A stretch of 64,000 bases of DNA from Sphingomonadaceae bacterium (GCA_947476425.1 CANJQJ010000007.1:1-64000); one strand, 5' to 3'; shown: positions 36,590-46,955, numbered from the stretch's first letter. The notes: a model not told the origin generated them from the letters alone. Numbers and translations: made by a program.

Positions 36590-36845
36590 GCTCATAGCAA
36601 TTCACCCGGCTGGCAAATCAGCGCTCGATCTAACCTTTAGCGATGCTGCCACCGCTCGCTGGTCTGCGGTCGACTTGATCGCCCGCAACACAGATTTAAC
36701 CGCGCCGCTCGCGGATCCCGCCTATTTCTCACGAGCTTTCATCGAGGCGGGCGCCCTCGCATGGCCCAACGGATTGGAACTGTCGCCCGCAGCGCTGTAT
36801 CGAAAGCTCAAGGAAGCGGGCGCCTTGCACAAAGCGGCAGCCTGA
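36582..36845 (+). CDS. DUF2442 family protein
   Basis: An 87-residue protein similar to DUF2442 (LTFSDAATARWSAVDLI, then AYFSRAFIEAGALAWPNGLE, the latter typical). It ends in an Ala-rich helix. The start at 36582 overlaps the DUF4160 stop and has CCAAGG about 11 bases upstream; a GTG at 36570 is possible. Partner of the DUF4160 gene; function unknown. Confidence 0.85.
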   Translation: MIKLIAIHPAGKSALDLTFSDAATARWSAVDLIARNTDLTAPLADPAYFSRAFIEAGALAWPNGLELSPAALYRKLKEAGALHKAAA

Positions 36846-36933
36846 CGCTCCGAGCTCGAGCTCACAGCGCGGGCGATTCCCATCGGGTCGACAAGTCATT
36901 GTTATTGCGTTATAGAATGCGCAAGGAGTTGGC

Positions 36934-37329
36934 ATGACGACGTCACAAGAGCTAATTGACGCGAAAATCGCGGCCAGCGACGCGCGGACCGATTCGAAGT
37001 TTGCCAAGCTTATCGGTCGATCGGATACCCAGTTCGCTCAACTTATGGGCGGCACCGAAACCAAATTTGCGCAAGTGCTCGCCCAATTCGACGTAATGAA
37101 CCAGAGACTCGATCACATCGAGGCTGAGCAATAGGTCGCTAAGTCCAACCTCGCCAGCAGCCACACCAGCATCCGCACGGCAATATGGGGTGCGACGTCC
37201 ATCGTTATTGGATCCATGATCGGCATCCTGGCGCTGCTGGCGACAGTAGTGCCTTGGGCCTTTGACGTCGGCGGCGGAATCCACGACCAGGTCAGTCGCG
37301 AAATTACAGCGCAAATGGCGCGACGCTAA
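36934..37329 (+). pseudogene. Coiled-coil membrane protein gene interrupted by an amber codon
   Basis: The first frame encodes 66 residues with near-repeats (TDSKFAKLIGRSDTQFAQLM; GTETKFAQVLAQFD), a likely coiled coil, ending EAEQ-TAG at 37132-37134. In the same frame, translation beyond the TAG gives SNLASSHTSIRTAIWG, a hydrophobic helix SIVIGSMIGILALLATVVPW and a short tail ending at TAA 37329. Together this is a 131-residue coiled-coil plus membrane-helix protein broken by one nonsense codon. AAGGAG precedes the ATG. Either a recent pseudogene, a functional soluble N-terminal fragment, or a suppressed amber. Confidence 0.75.
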
Positions 37330-37350
37330 GATAGCTCATATGGGAAGAGT

Positions 37351-37696
37351 GGGGGGCTTCTGTTGCCCGGTGCCCCCCGTACCGCTGGAATCCGCTTCTG
37401 TTGCCCGGTGCGGCCCGGACCGCGCTTAAGCCTTGTAACCTAGTTCCCGTGAGGGCGTTCAGTTACGCAGCAATCGCGAGCGCCTCATTATCGTTGGCAC
37501 TTGTAGGTTTTGAACGGTTTTGCGGCGCATTCAGGCCGGGCAAAAATATCGTCTTTTAACACACGTCGATCCTGCTTCGGCCCCGTCAGAAGGCCCTGCT
37601 TTCACAAGGCTTTGTGGTGGAGCCGCCGGGTACTGCCCCCGGGTCCGTTGAGTCTATTACACGACATCATTTATCACCATAGCCGGCAAGCCGGCA
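37351..37696 (-). ncRNA. ssrA: Transfer-messenger RNA, circularly permuted two-piece form
   Basis: Read on the minus strand. The acceptor piece comes first (about 37696-37615), ending CGGCTCC-ACCA. A 30-base intervening segment (37614-37585) would be removed. The coding piece begins at 37584 with GGGGCCG, which pairs with the acceptor CGGCTCC. The tag frame at 37498-37463 encodes ANDNEALAIAA and a TAA stop. Pseudoknot-like segments follow to about 37351, closed by GGGGGGC...GCCCCCC. The permuted layout is the alphaproteobacterial type. tmRNA with SmpB rescues stalled ribosomes and marks the peptide for ClpXP. Piece ends are estimates. Confidence 0.94.
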
Positions 37697-37702
37697 GGGA
37701 GG

Positions 37703-37731
37703 CATATAGGTGCGACCATCCGCTTTGTCAT
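37703..37731 (-). promoter_or_regulatory. ssrA promoter
   Basis: On the minus strand ATGACA (37731-37726) and TATATG (37708-37703) are separated by 17 bases, giving a start near 37696, where the acceptor piece begins. The -35 lies in a decayed class A repeat arm. Confidence 0.6.
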
Positions 37732-37770
37732 CCCCGCGATGGAACGCGCGGGAATCCGCAAGCGTAGTGG

Positions 37771-37799
37771 TTGACAGAATCGGGCCCGCCTTGTAGCAG
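37771..37799 (+). promoter_or_regulatory. Possible rplU promoter
   Basis: TTGACA (37771-37776), 17-base spacer, TAGCAG (37794-37799), 76 bases before the rplU ATG. The -35 is perfect and the -10 is weak. Confidence 0.5.
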
Positions 37800-37875
37800 C
37801 CCACTTCCCGCGCGGGGTAAGGGCCGTGAGCCTTTTGCTTTGCGCGAAACATCTTTTGAAGAAGTGATGAGGCCA

Positions 37876-38214
37876 ATGTTCGCAATCGTGCGCACGGGCG
37901 GCAAGCAGTATCGCGTTGCCGCCGGAGATAAGATCGCCGTCGAGAAGCTGCCAGGCGAGGCGGGTGAAACCGTGTCGCTGGGCGATGTCCTGCTCGCGGG
38001 CGAAGGCAGCGAGCTGCAGTCGGTCGAAGGCCTCATCGTTTCGGCGGAAATCATCGCCCAGGCGAAGAGCGAGAAGGTGATCGTTTTCAAGAAGCGTCGC
38101 CGTCACAATTATCGCCGCAAGAACGGCCATCGTCAGCGCCTGACGATTCTCCGCATCACCGCGATTGGCGATCATAAGGCAGCGCCGGCGGCAGACGCCG
38201 CAGCGCAAGCCTGA
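37876..38214 (+). CDS. rplU: 50S ribosomal protein L21
   Basis: A 112-residue ribosomal protein. Begins [14 protein letters not shown] with [11 protein letters not shown] and the signature [16 protein letters not shown]. The C-terminus has an Ala-rich extension ([10 protein letters not shown]) usual in alphaproteobacteria. The ATG at 37876 is set by the conserved N-terminus; earlier in-frame starts lie in the repeat. rpmA follows after 23 bases. Confidence 0.97.
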   Translation: MFAIVRTGGKQYRVAAGDKIAVEKLPGEAGETVSLGDVLLAGEGSELQSVEGLIVSAEIIAQAKSEKVIVFKKRRRHNYRRKNGHRQRLTILRITAIGDHKAAPAADAAAQA

Positions 38215-38237
38215 TCGCAGCGAAGGGAGTTTAGAAA

Positions 38238-38507
38238 ATGGCACATAAGAAAGCAGGCGGCTCTTCGCGCAATGGTCGCGATTCGGCAGGCCGCCGCCTC
38301 GGCGTCAAGAAGTTCGGTGGCCAGGAAGTGATTGGTGGCAACATCCTCGTCCGCCAGCGTGGCACCCGGATTTATCCGGGACGTAATGTCGGCATGGGCA
38401 AGGACCACACGCTGTTCGCGCTCACCGAAGGTCGCGTCGCCTTCCATGAAGGCAAGCTTGGCCGGAAATATGTAAGCGTCGACGTACAGGCCCTCGCGGC
38501 CGAATAA
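38238..38507 (+). CDS. rpmA: 50S ribosomal protein L27
   Basis: An 89-residue protein beginning [20 protein letters not shown], the L27 N-terminus that reaches the peptidyl-transferase centre, then [16 protein letters not shown] and [19 protein letters not shown] lies upstream. Forms the conserved rplU-rpmA operon. Confidence 0.98.
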   Translation: MAHKKAGGSSRNGRDSAGRRLGVKKFGGQEVIGGNILVRQRGTRIYPGRNVGMGKDHTLFALTEGRVAFHEGKLGRKYVSVDVQALAAE

Positions 38508-38571
38508 TCGGGCGAACCTGAATATGGGTCGCCTTGAGGGCGACCCGAACATCCGCCAAGCCGGATGCAAG

Positions 38572-38600
38572 GGGAGCGGGTTTCGACCGGCTCCCTTTTT
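38572..38600 (+). terminator. Terminator after rpmA
   Basis: GGGAGCGGG-TTTCGA-CCGGCTCCC (one internal mismatch) followed by TTTTT. A second hairpin GGGTCGCC-TTGA-GGGCGACCC lies just before it (38526-38546). Confidence 0.85.
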
Positions 38601-38671
38601 CGTGTCTCCCTCGTTAGTTGTCGTACCGCTGTAACCTAAAAATGGCACAGCGACGGTGAGGGAGAGTTTTG

Positions 38672-39220
38672 ATGTTTACGCGTACTTCGCGTCTGTTGCT
38701 GCGTCCCGGCTGGATCGAGGATGCCCCGGCCCTTGCCCGGGCGATCGATGATGCCGCCATCGCCAAAAGCCTCGTCCGGATGCCCTGGCCCTACAAGGTC
38801 GAGGATGCCGCGCGGTACCTGACAAGCCAGCGTGATCCCGTGTTGCCGAATCTCGTGATCCTGCGTCGGACGCTGGGCGCGCCCCAGTTGATCGGCAGCA
38901 CCGGATTCGCGCGCACCAATGACGGCGAAGTCGAGTTGGGCTTCTGGATCACCCGGGCATGCTGGGGTCTCGGATTCGCGACCGAAGCCTGCCGCGCAAT
39001 GCTGGATATCGCCCGGCATGCGCTTGGGCTCGAGGAAATCGTCGCTGCATCGTTCACATCGAACGTCGCAGCGCATCACGTGTTGGCAAAACTTGGCTTC
39101 GTTCCCGCTGGTCAGACCTTGCTGCACTGCACCGCACGTGATGCTTTGCTTCCCGCGCTTCGCTTCCGTCGCCCCTTCAAAGAAGGCACGAACGCGTGGC
39201 AAGCCCGGCTTGCCGCCTGA
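38672..39220 (+). CDS. RimJ-like GNAT acetyltransferase
   Basis: A 182-residue protein of the RimJ/RimL acetyltransferase subgroup: TSRLLLRPGWIEDAPAL at the start, GFWITRACWGLGFATEACRA (acetyl-CoA loop) and NVAAHHVLAKLGFVPAG. GGGAGAG precedes the ATG. The substrate may be a protein N-terminus, but none is indicated. In many genomes such a gene follows rplU-rpmA, so it may act on a ribosomal protein; that is inference. Confidence 0.88.
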   Translation: MFTRTSRLLLRPGWIEDAPALARAIDDAAIAKSLVRMPWPYKVEDAARYLTSQRDPVLPNLVILRRTLGAPQLIGSTGFARTNDGEVELGFWITRACWGLGFATEACRAMLDIARHALGLEEIVAASFTSNVAAHHVLAKLGFVPAGQTLLHCTARDALLPALRFRRPFKEGTNAWQARLAA

Positions 39221-39343
39221 TTTTTTCGAATTAGGTCTTTGGCAAACCGGGAAATTGCGAGCTATAATGAAAGGCAGTTCAGCGATCGGCCAGCCTGGCA
39301 ATCATCGGGTGGCGGTCGTGTTCAGGGAAACGGGGACCTTGAA

Positions 39344-39940
39344 ATGATTTCTGTCCTTCGCACGCGATTGCCACAAAAAGAGAGCCGTGAGGTGGCGCTT
39401 GCCGCAGCTCGGGAAATCCTCATCGAGCAGGGCCCCCAAGCTGTCACGCTCAAGGCCGTCGCCGCCCGAATCGGACGAACGCATGCTAATGTCCTTCATC
39501 ATTTCGGGTCGGCGCGCGGTCTGCAAACCGCGCTGGCCAGTTGCATCGGCCAGCATGTAACGCAGAAGATCGGCGAGGCCGTGTTGAGCGTCCGGCGCGG
39601 CGAGGCTGATCCGCGAGCGATCGTCGATCTTGCCTTCGACGCATTTGCCAAGGAAGGCGCCGGCCCGCTCTGCTCCTGGATGGCGCTGACCGGCAATGTC
39701 GAAGCGCTCGCGCCGATCCTCAAGGCGATCCACACGATGGTGGATGGCCTTGAGGACCCTGGTCACACGATGGTGCCGCAGATCACGCTTGCGCTCACCC
39801 TGACCGCACTCGGCGATACCCTGCTCGGCGGCCCGATGGCTGAAGAGCTCGGCCTCGCGCGTGACTCGGCCCGCGAAATCGCGTTGCGACAGCTGATGTC
39901 GATGGTCGGGCCTGACTATGGCAAGAAGGCCGCAGCCTGA
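39344..39940 (+). CDS. TetR family transcriptional regulator
   Basis: A 198-residue regulator. The helix-turn-helix is VTLKAVAARIGRTHANVLHHFG (core IGRTHANVLHHF) near residues 35-57; the rest is an all-helical ligand domain. ATG 39344 gives a short leader before the HTH. No divergent partner: it is convergent with metH and follows a GNAT gene, so its target is not evident. Confidence 0.88.
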   Translation: MISVLRTRLPQKESREVALAAAREILIEQGPQAVTLKAVAARIGRTHANVLHHFGSARGLQTALASCIGQHVTQKIGEAVLSVRRGEADPRAIVDLAFDAFAKEGAGPLCSWMALTGNVEALAPILKAIHTMVDGLEDPGHTMVPQITLALTLTALGDTLLGGPMAEELGLARDSAREIALRQLMSMVGPDYGKKAAA

Positions 39941-39956
39941 GCCGGGTAGCAGTGAC

Positions 39957-42545
<2,589 letters not shown>

Positions 42546-42562
42546 GGACTTCTCAATTTCAT

Positions 42563-42643
42563 CGTCATCCCAGCGAAAGCTGGGATCTCACTTCTAACGT
42601 CTCGCCCAAGGCAAGAAGATCCCAGCTTTCGCTGGGATGACGG
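42563..42643. repeat. Palindromic repeat between the two metH genes (class A short form)
   Basis: Arms CGTCATCCCAGCGAAAGCTG and GATCCCAGCTTTCGCTGGGA, nearly identical to the copy between hslV and hslU. It ends right at the stop codon of the upstream metH part. Confidence 0.88.
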
Positions 42644-42644
42644 A

Positions 42645-43706
42645 CTATGCAGCAATCGTCATCGGATCGAGTCCCGAAAGCCGCGTTGCCACCAGCGGGT
42701 GCGGGATCGCCCGAGGGGGTTTGCCCGCAACCGCCGCTGCCATAGCCGCGATATGTGCCGGGGTCGTGCCGCAGCAGCCGCCGACGACGTTGATCAGCCG
42801 CTCGTCCGCCCAATCCTCGATCTTGTTGCCGGTCTCGTCGGGCTGTTCGTCATAAGCGCCGAGATCGTTCGGCAATCCTGCATTCGGGTAGATCATCACC
42901 AGCGCATCGGCGATCCGCGAGATCGTCTGCACATAGGGGCGAAGCTGATCCGCCCCGAAGGCGCAGTTGAGCCCGATCGTCAGCGGATGCGAATGGCGCA
43001 CACTGTACCAGAAAGCCTCTACGCTGTGCCCGGACAAGTTGCGCCCCGACATATCGGTGATCGTCATCGACAACATGATCGGGATCTCGATCCCGCGCCG
43101 ATCGGCCTCATCGAACACCGCCATGATCGCTGCCTTCGCGTTTAGCGTGTCGAACACAGTCTCGATCAGGATGAAATCGCAACCGCCCTCCATGAGCGCG
43201 CCGATCTGGTCCGCATAAACGTCGCGCATCGTATCGAATTCGACAGCGCGATAGCCCGGATCATTAACGTCGGGCGACAGCGACAGCGTCTTGTTGGTCG
43301 GTCCGATCGCGCCAGCCACGAAGCGAGGACGTCCATCCCTGTCCTGATATTCGTCAGCGCACTTCCGCGCGATATGTGCCGACGCAAGGTTGATCTCGCG
43401 AACGAGATGCTCAGCGCCATAATCGCCCTGGCTGATCGTGTTGGCGTTGAAGGTGTTTGTCGAGACGATGTCGGACCCCGCATCGAGATAGGCACGCGTT
43501 ATCGCCTCGATGACGTCAGGCCGCGTGATCGCGAGCATGTCGTTATTGCCCTTCTGATCATGGCTGAGATCGAGCGTGCCACGATAATCCGCCTCCTCGA
43601 GCTTGTAGCTCTGGATCATCGTCCCGAACGCGCCATCGGTAAGCAGGATGCGCTTGGCCGCCTCGATGCGAAACAGCGCGGCGGCCGTGGAGGATTTCAA
43701 TGTCAT
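42645..43706 (-). CDS. metH: Methionine synthase homocysteine-binding subunit (MetH N-terminal part)
   Basis: A 353-residue homocysteine S-methyltransferase barrel. LLTDGAFGTMIQ at the start, and the zinc cysteines are in GLNCAFG and GGCCGTTP. It binds and activates homocysteine for methylation by the B12 part encoded next. The ATG at 43706 overlaps the metF stop by four bases. Alphaproteobacteria often carry MetH in two polypeptides like this. Confidence 0.95.
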   Translation of the reverse strand: MTLKSSTAAALFRIEAAKRILLTDGAFGTMIQSYKLEEADYRGTLDLSHDQKGNNDMLAITRPDVIEAITRAYLDAGSDIVSTNTFNANTISQGDYGAEHLVREINLASAHIARKCADEYQDRDGRPRFVAGAIGPTNKTLSLSPDVNDPGYRAVEFDTMRDVYADQIGALMEGGCDFILIETVFDTLNAKAAIMAVFDEADRRGIEIPIMLSMTITDMSGRNLSGHSVEAFWYSVRHSHPLTIGLNCAFGADQLRPYVQTISRIADALVMIYPNAGLPNDLGAYDEQPDETGNKIEDWADERLINVVGGCCGTTPAHIAAMAAAVAGKPPRAIPHPLVATRLSGLDPMTIAA

Positions 43707-44650
43707 GATGCGATACCCTTGATCCGTCGATCGTCCTTCGCGCGATGCCCCAGCAGGTGGCAGATCGCATAAGCGAGTTCGGCGCGATTGAGCGTGTAGA
43801 AGTGGAAATGGCGCACGCCGCCCGCGTAGAGCCGGCGGCACATCTCGGCCGCGATCGTTGCCGCGACGAGCTGGCGCGCGCCGGGCATGTCGTCGAGGCC
43901 TTCGAACAGCCGGTCCATCCAGGCCGGGATCGCAGCCCCGCACGCAGCCGCGAACTTGCGCGTCTGCGCGACGTTCGAGACCGGCAGGATTCCCGGAACG
44001 ATCTCAGCATCGATGCCAGCCGCGGCCACCTTGTCGCGGAAACGGAAAAAGGTTTCGGGTGCGAAGAAGAACTGCGTGATCGCACGCGACGCCCCCGCAT
44101 CGAGCTTCGCCTTAAGATTGTCGAGATCAGCCTGCGGGCTCGCCGAATCGGGATGGCATTCTGGATAGGCCGCGATCGATATCTCAAACGGCGCGATCTT
44201 GTGGAGCCCGGCGACAAGCGCAGCGGCATTGGCATAGCCTTGCGGATGCGGCTCGAACTTCGCGCCCAGCACTGGCGGATCGCCGCGCAGCGCGACGATA
44301 TGCCGAACCCCTGCCGCCCAATATTCGCGAGCGATGGCGTCGATTTCATCGCGCGTGGCATCGACGCAGGTGAGGTGAGCGGCCGCCGGCATCGTCGTTT
44401 CCCGTACGATACGTTCAACGGTCGCATGGGTCCGCTCGCGGGTCGAGCCGCCGGCACCATAGGTGACTGACACGAACCGCGGAGCAAGCGGCGCCAATGA
44501 CTCGATCGCCGACCACAGGTTCTCTTCCATCTTCGCCGTCTTGGGCGGGAAGAATTCGAACGAAACCGCCGCGTCGCCCGCCAGATCGGCGAACAGCGGC
44601 GCATCATTCGCGCGGCGCGCTTCCTCGACTGGGTTCAGATCGGACGTCAT
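43703..44650 (-). CDS. metF: 5,10-methylenetetrahydrofolate reductase
   Basis: A 315-residue FAD enzyme that makes 5-methyl-THF for MetH. VSFEFFPPKTAKMEENLW (catalytic Glu region), SVTYGAGGSTRERTH, HLTCVDATRDEI, ALRGDPP and ITQFFFAPETFFRF are all typical. Start overlaps the stop of the ArsR-methyltransferase gene (ATGA), so the four genes form one tightly coupled operon. Confidence 0.96.
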   Translation of the reverse strand: MTSDLNPVEEARRANDAPLFADLAGDAAVSFEFFPPKTAKMEENLWSAIESLAPLAPRFVSVTYGAGGSTRERTHATVERIVRETTMPAAAHLTCVDATRDEIDAIAREYWAAGVRHIVALRGDPPVLGAKFEPHPQGYANAAALVAGLHKIAPFEISIAAYPECHPDSASPQADLDNLKAKLDAGASRAITQFFFAPETFFRFRDKVAAAGIDAEIVPGILPVSNVAQTRKFAAACGAAIPAWMDRLFEGLDDMPGARQLVAATIAAEMCRRLYAGGVRHFHFYTLNRAELAYAICHLLGHRAKDDRRIKGIAS

Positions 44651-45609
44651 GCTGCAGCCTCCTGTTGGCCAGATTGCCCGGGGCGATGGCCGAGCCAGAG
44701 CTTGACTGTCAATTCACCCCCTTTGAGTTGCTGGTTCTTCGCCGCTTCCAATCCGGCGGCGGCAAACCAGCCCTGAATCTGTTCATCCGCAAATCCCAGC
44801 CGGGCGTGCGCGTCCCGCGTGCGCAACTCCTCGCGCTCATGCGGGGCAAAATCGACGATCAGCAGCCGCCCTCCGGGAGCCAGCAGGCGCGCGGCCTCGC
44901 TGATCGCCGCGGCGGGTTGCTGGGCATAGTGGAGCACCTGATGGAGAATGACTGTATCGGCGCCCCGGCTCGCCAGCGGCAGCGCGTAGAGATCGCCCTG
45001 GCGAAGCTCGACCCGCTCGAGGCCGGCCGCCGCCAACTTGGAACGCGCAAGGCGCAACATTTCAGGGCTGCGGTCGATTCCGATCGAACGTGTCGCCCTC
45101 GATGCCAGCAATTCGAGCATCCGCCCGGTCCCGGTCCCGAGATCGACGAGCAGCCCGACCGGCTCATTGTCCAGCGCCTCGACAATCGCAGCTTCTACTG
45201 CGCTTTCCGGCACGTGAAGCGAGCGTATTGCATCCCAATCAGCGGCATGCGCATCGAAATAGGCTTCCGCCGCCATCTGGCGATCCGCGCGCACCGCGGC
45301 GAGACGAGCGATATCGGCAACGGTCCAGTGATCGCCGCCGCTCTCCTCGGTCCATGTATCGATCGCTTCGAGCACTGGCAGCGTGCGCGCCTCCATCCCG
45401 AGACCGAGGAATACCCAGCTCCCTTCCTTGCGGCGTCGCGCAAGACCGGCATCGGCCAGGATCTTGACGTGGCGCGACACACGCGGCTGGCTTTGGCCGA
45501 GCACTTGCGCCAGTTCACCGACCGACAACTCCATCGCCCGGAGCAAGCCCAGGATGCGAAGTCGCGTCGGATCGGCAAGTGCGCGGAAGATCGAGAGCGC
45601 CAGTTTCAT
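44647..45609 (-). CDS. ArsR-type regulator fused to a SAM-dependent methyltransferase (SahR-like)
   Basis: A 320-residue fusion. The N-terminal ArsR winged helix (IFRALADPTRLRILGLL; VGELAQVLGQSQPRVSRHVKIL, core GQSQPRVSRH) is followed by a class I methyltransferase domain (LLVDLGTGTGRMLELL; HQVLHYAQQPAAAI; LAPGGRLLIVDF). No ArsR metal-binding Cys are present. Such fusions sit with metF/metH in alphaproteobacteria and correspond to the SahR type of SAM-cycle regulator, whose ligand is S-adenosylhomocysteine. The methyltransferase fold probably serves as SAM/SAH sensor. First gene of the operon; a perfect palindrome lies 12 bases upstream. Confidence 0.88.
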   Translation of the reverse strand: MKLALSIFRALADPTRLRILGLLRAMELSVGELAQVLGQSQPRVSRHVKILADAGLARRRKEGSWVFLGLGMEARTLPVLEAIDTWTEESGGDHWTVADIARLAAVRADRQMAAEAYFDAHAADWDAIRSLHVPESAVEAAIVEALDNEPVGLLVDLGTGTGRMLELLASRATRSIGIDRSPEMLRLARSKLAAAGLERVELRQGDLYALPLASRGADTVILHQVLHYAQQPAAAISEAARLLAPGGRLLIVDFAPHEREELRTRDAHARLGFADEQIQGWFAAAGLEAAKNQQLKGGELTVKLWLGHRPGQSGQQEAAA

Positions 45610-45620
45610 GATCGGGTCGC

Positions 45621-45640
45621 ATATAAAGAAATCTTTATAT
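45621..45640. promoter_or_regulatory. Operator palindrome for the met operon (SahR-like)
   Basis: ATATAAAGAAATCTTTATAT is a perfect 9+9 inverted repeat with a 2-base centre, in the mlaA/arsR divergent gap, 12 bases from the regulator start. AT-rich in a GC-rich genome and repeated upstream of metK, so it is read as the binding site of the ArsR-methyltransferase protein. Confidence 0.8.
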
Positions 45641-45711
45641 CATGTCAATCGGCTTGTGTCCGCGCTGCCTTGCATGGCAGGCAGCAGCATCTTCATGGAG
45701 TGCAGTAATCG

Positions 45712-46503
45712 ATGCGCGCGAAATCCGCCTGCCTGGCCCTTATGTTGCTCGCCGGTTGCAGTACGCCCGGTGAAAACCGACTGGCGGAACGCGACCCGCT
45801 TGAAAAGTTCAATCGTGGCGTCTGGCAATTCAACCAGGCAGTCGACAAGGCGGCGCTCAGGCCGACCACGATGGTATACCGCACGGTGACCCCGGTTCCC
45901 GCACGTCGCGGAATTTCAAGCGCCCTTTCGAATCTCTCCGAGCCGTTTTCGTTCGTCAACAACTTGTTGCAGGGAAAGCCCAAGCGGGCGGCCCGCAATC
46001 TCGAGCGTTTCCTGATCAACAGCACGATCGGCGTAGGCGGCCTGGCGGATCACGCGACCAACCTTGGGGTCGCAAGCGCCGGCGAGGATTTCGGCCAGAC
46101 CCTCGCGGTATGGGGTGCCAATGGCGGGCCTTATCTCGTGCTGCCGATCCTTGGACCTTCTACGCTGCGGGACGGCGTCGGCCAGGCCGTTGCGTTGTTC
46201 GCGGATCCCTACCAGATCACCAAGCGAAGCATCGGGCTGACCACTACCGAATTGTACGGCATCTACGGCGCGCAGGTCATAATCATCCGTTCGAACCTGA
46301 TCGACAGCGGCACCGAGAGCTTCCTGAAGACCAGCCTCGATCCCTATGCGGCAGCGCGATCAGCCTATCTTCAGCGGCGTGCAGCACAAATTCGCGATAC
46401 GGAAAATGATCCTACCGCAGGCGCCGTTGACGATATGTCGGCCGATTCCGCGCCTGAAGCCGTTGGCGCAGAACAGGAAACTACTCCGCCGGCACCTCAA
46501 TGA
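45712..46503 (+). CDS. mlaA: MlaA (VacJ) family outer-membrane lipoprotein
   Basis: A 263-residue lipoprotein with lipobox LLAGC (Cys16). Conserved MlaA blocks: RDPLEKFNRGVWQFN, GNLLQGKP-like NNLLQGKPKRAARNLERFLIN, GEDFGQTLAVWGANGGPYLVLPILGPSTLRDG (core GPYLVLPILGPSTLRDG). It removes mislocalised phospholipids from the outer leaflet and hands them to the Mla transport chain, which is not encoded here. A hydrophilic Pro/Glu-rich tail follows residue 225. Confidence 0.93.
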   Translation: MRAKSACLALMLLAGCSTPGENRLAERDPLEKFNRGVWQFNQAVDKAALRPTTMVYRTVTPVPARRGISSALSNLSEPFSFVNNLLQGKPKRAARNLERFLINSTIGVGGLADHATNLGVASAGEDFGQTLAVWGANGGPYLVLPILGPSTLRDGVGQAVALFADPYQITKRSIGLTTTELYGIYGAQVIIIRSNLIDSGTESFLKTSLDPYAAARSAYLQRRAAQIRDTENDPTAGAVDDMSADSAPEAVGAEQETTPPAPQ

Positions 46504-46640
46504 CTACCGAAACAAGAGACATTGCATCCCGCGCCGCAAAACGATATGGAGGCGCTGCATGTTTCGGGGGGAAACACGTCTTGCATCGGTAAGTCACCGT
46601 TCGTTCATTCATTTTCCCAGATTTTAAGGAGGGTACGCCC

Positions 46641-46877
46641 ATGAAGAAGATTGCTATTCTTTCGCTCGTTGCCGCCGCATCGCTGAGCCTGGTTGCCTGC
46701 TCGAAGAGCGAGCCGGAAGCTGCAAACGCTGTAAACGCAGTCGAAGCCAATGCCGCTGCCGACGTCAACGCTGCTGACGCTGCTGCTGCCAATGCTACCG
46801 ACGCTGCAGCCAATGCGGTTGACGCTGCTGCCAATGCTACCGACGCTGCTGCAAACGCAGTTAACGCCGCTAAGTAA
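46641..46877 (+). CDS. Small alanine-heptad lipoprotein
   Basis: A 78-residue protein. Signal peptide with lipobox SLVAC (Cys20), short linker SKSEPEA, then about 50 residues of Ala/Asn/Asp built from heptads NATDAAA, NAVDAAA, NATDAAA, NAVNAAK. The DNA shows a 42-base tandem duplication (from 46782 and 46824). The last residue is Lys. Length, lipidation, alanine-rich heptads and terminal Lys recall Braun's lipoprotein, though no homology can be claimed. AAGGAGG lies 11 bases before the ATG, and a strong terminator follows, suggesting high expression. Confidence 0.85.
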   Translation: MKKIAILSLVAAASLSLVACSKSEPEAANAVNAVEANAAADVNAADAAAANATDAAANAVDAAANATDAAANAVNAAK

Positions 46878-46922
46878 GCGACGGTTTCGGGCCCCCTCGC
46901 GGGGCGCGAAAGCAAATAGATC

Positions 46923-46955
46923 AAGGGGCGCACCCGAAAGGGCACGCCCCTTTTT
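46923..46955 (+). terminator. Intrinsic terminator after the alanine-rich lipoprotein gene
   Basis: AAGGGGCG-CACCC-GAAA-GGGCA-CGCCCCTT with a run of Ts. Long, stable stem with a GAAA loop. Confidence 0.93.

Noticed and set aside
37356-37411. Direct repeat considered as a CRISPR remnant
   Set aside because: There are only two units, with GC-rich spacing inside a recognisable tmRNA, and no cas genes in the window.
37510-37767. Short plus-strand ORF in the gap before rplU
   Set aside because: It lies antisense to the tmRNA gene and through a decayed repeat, with no conserved protein character.
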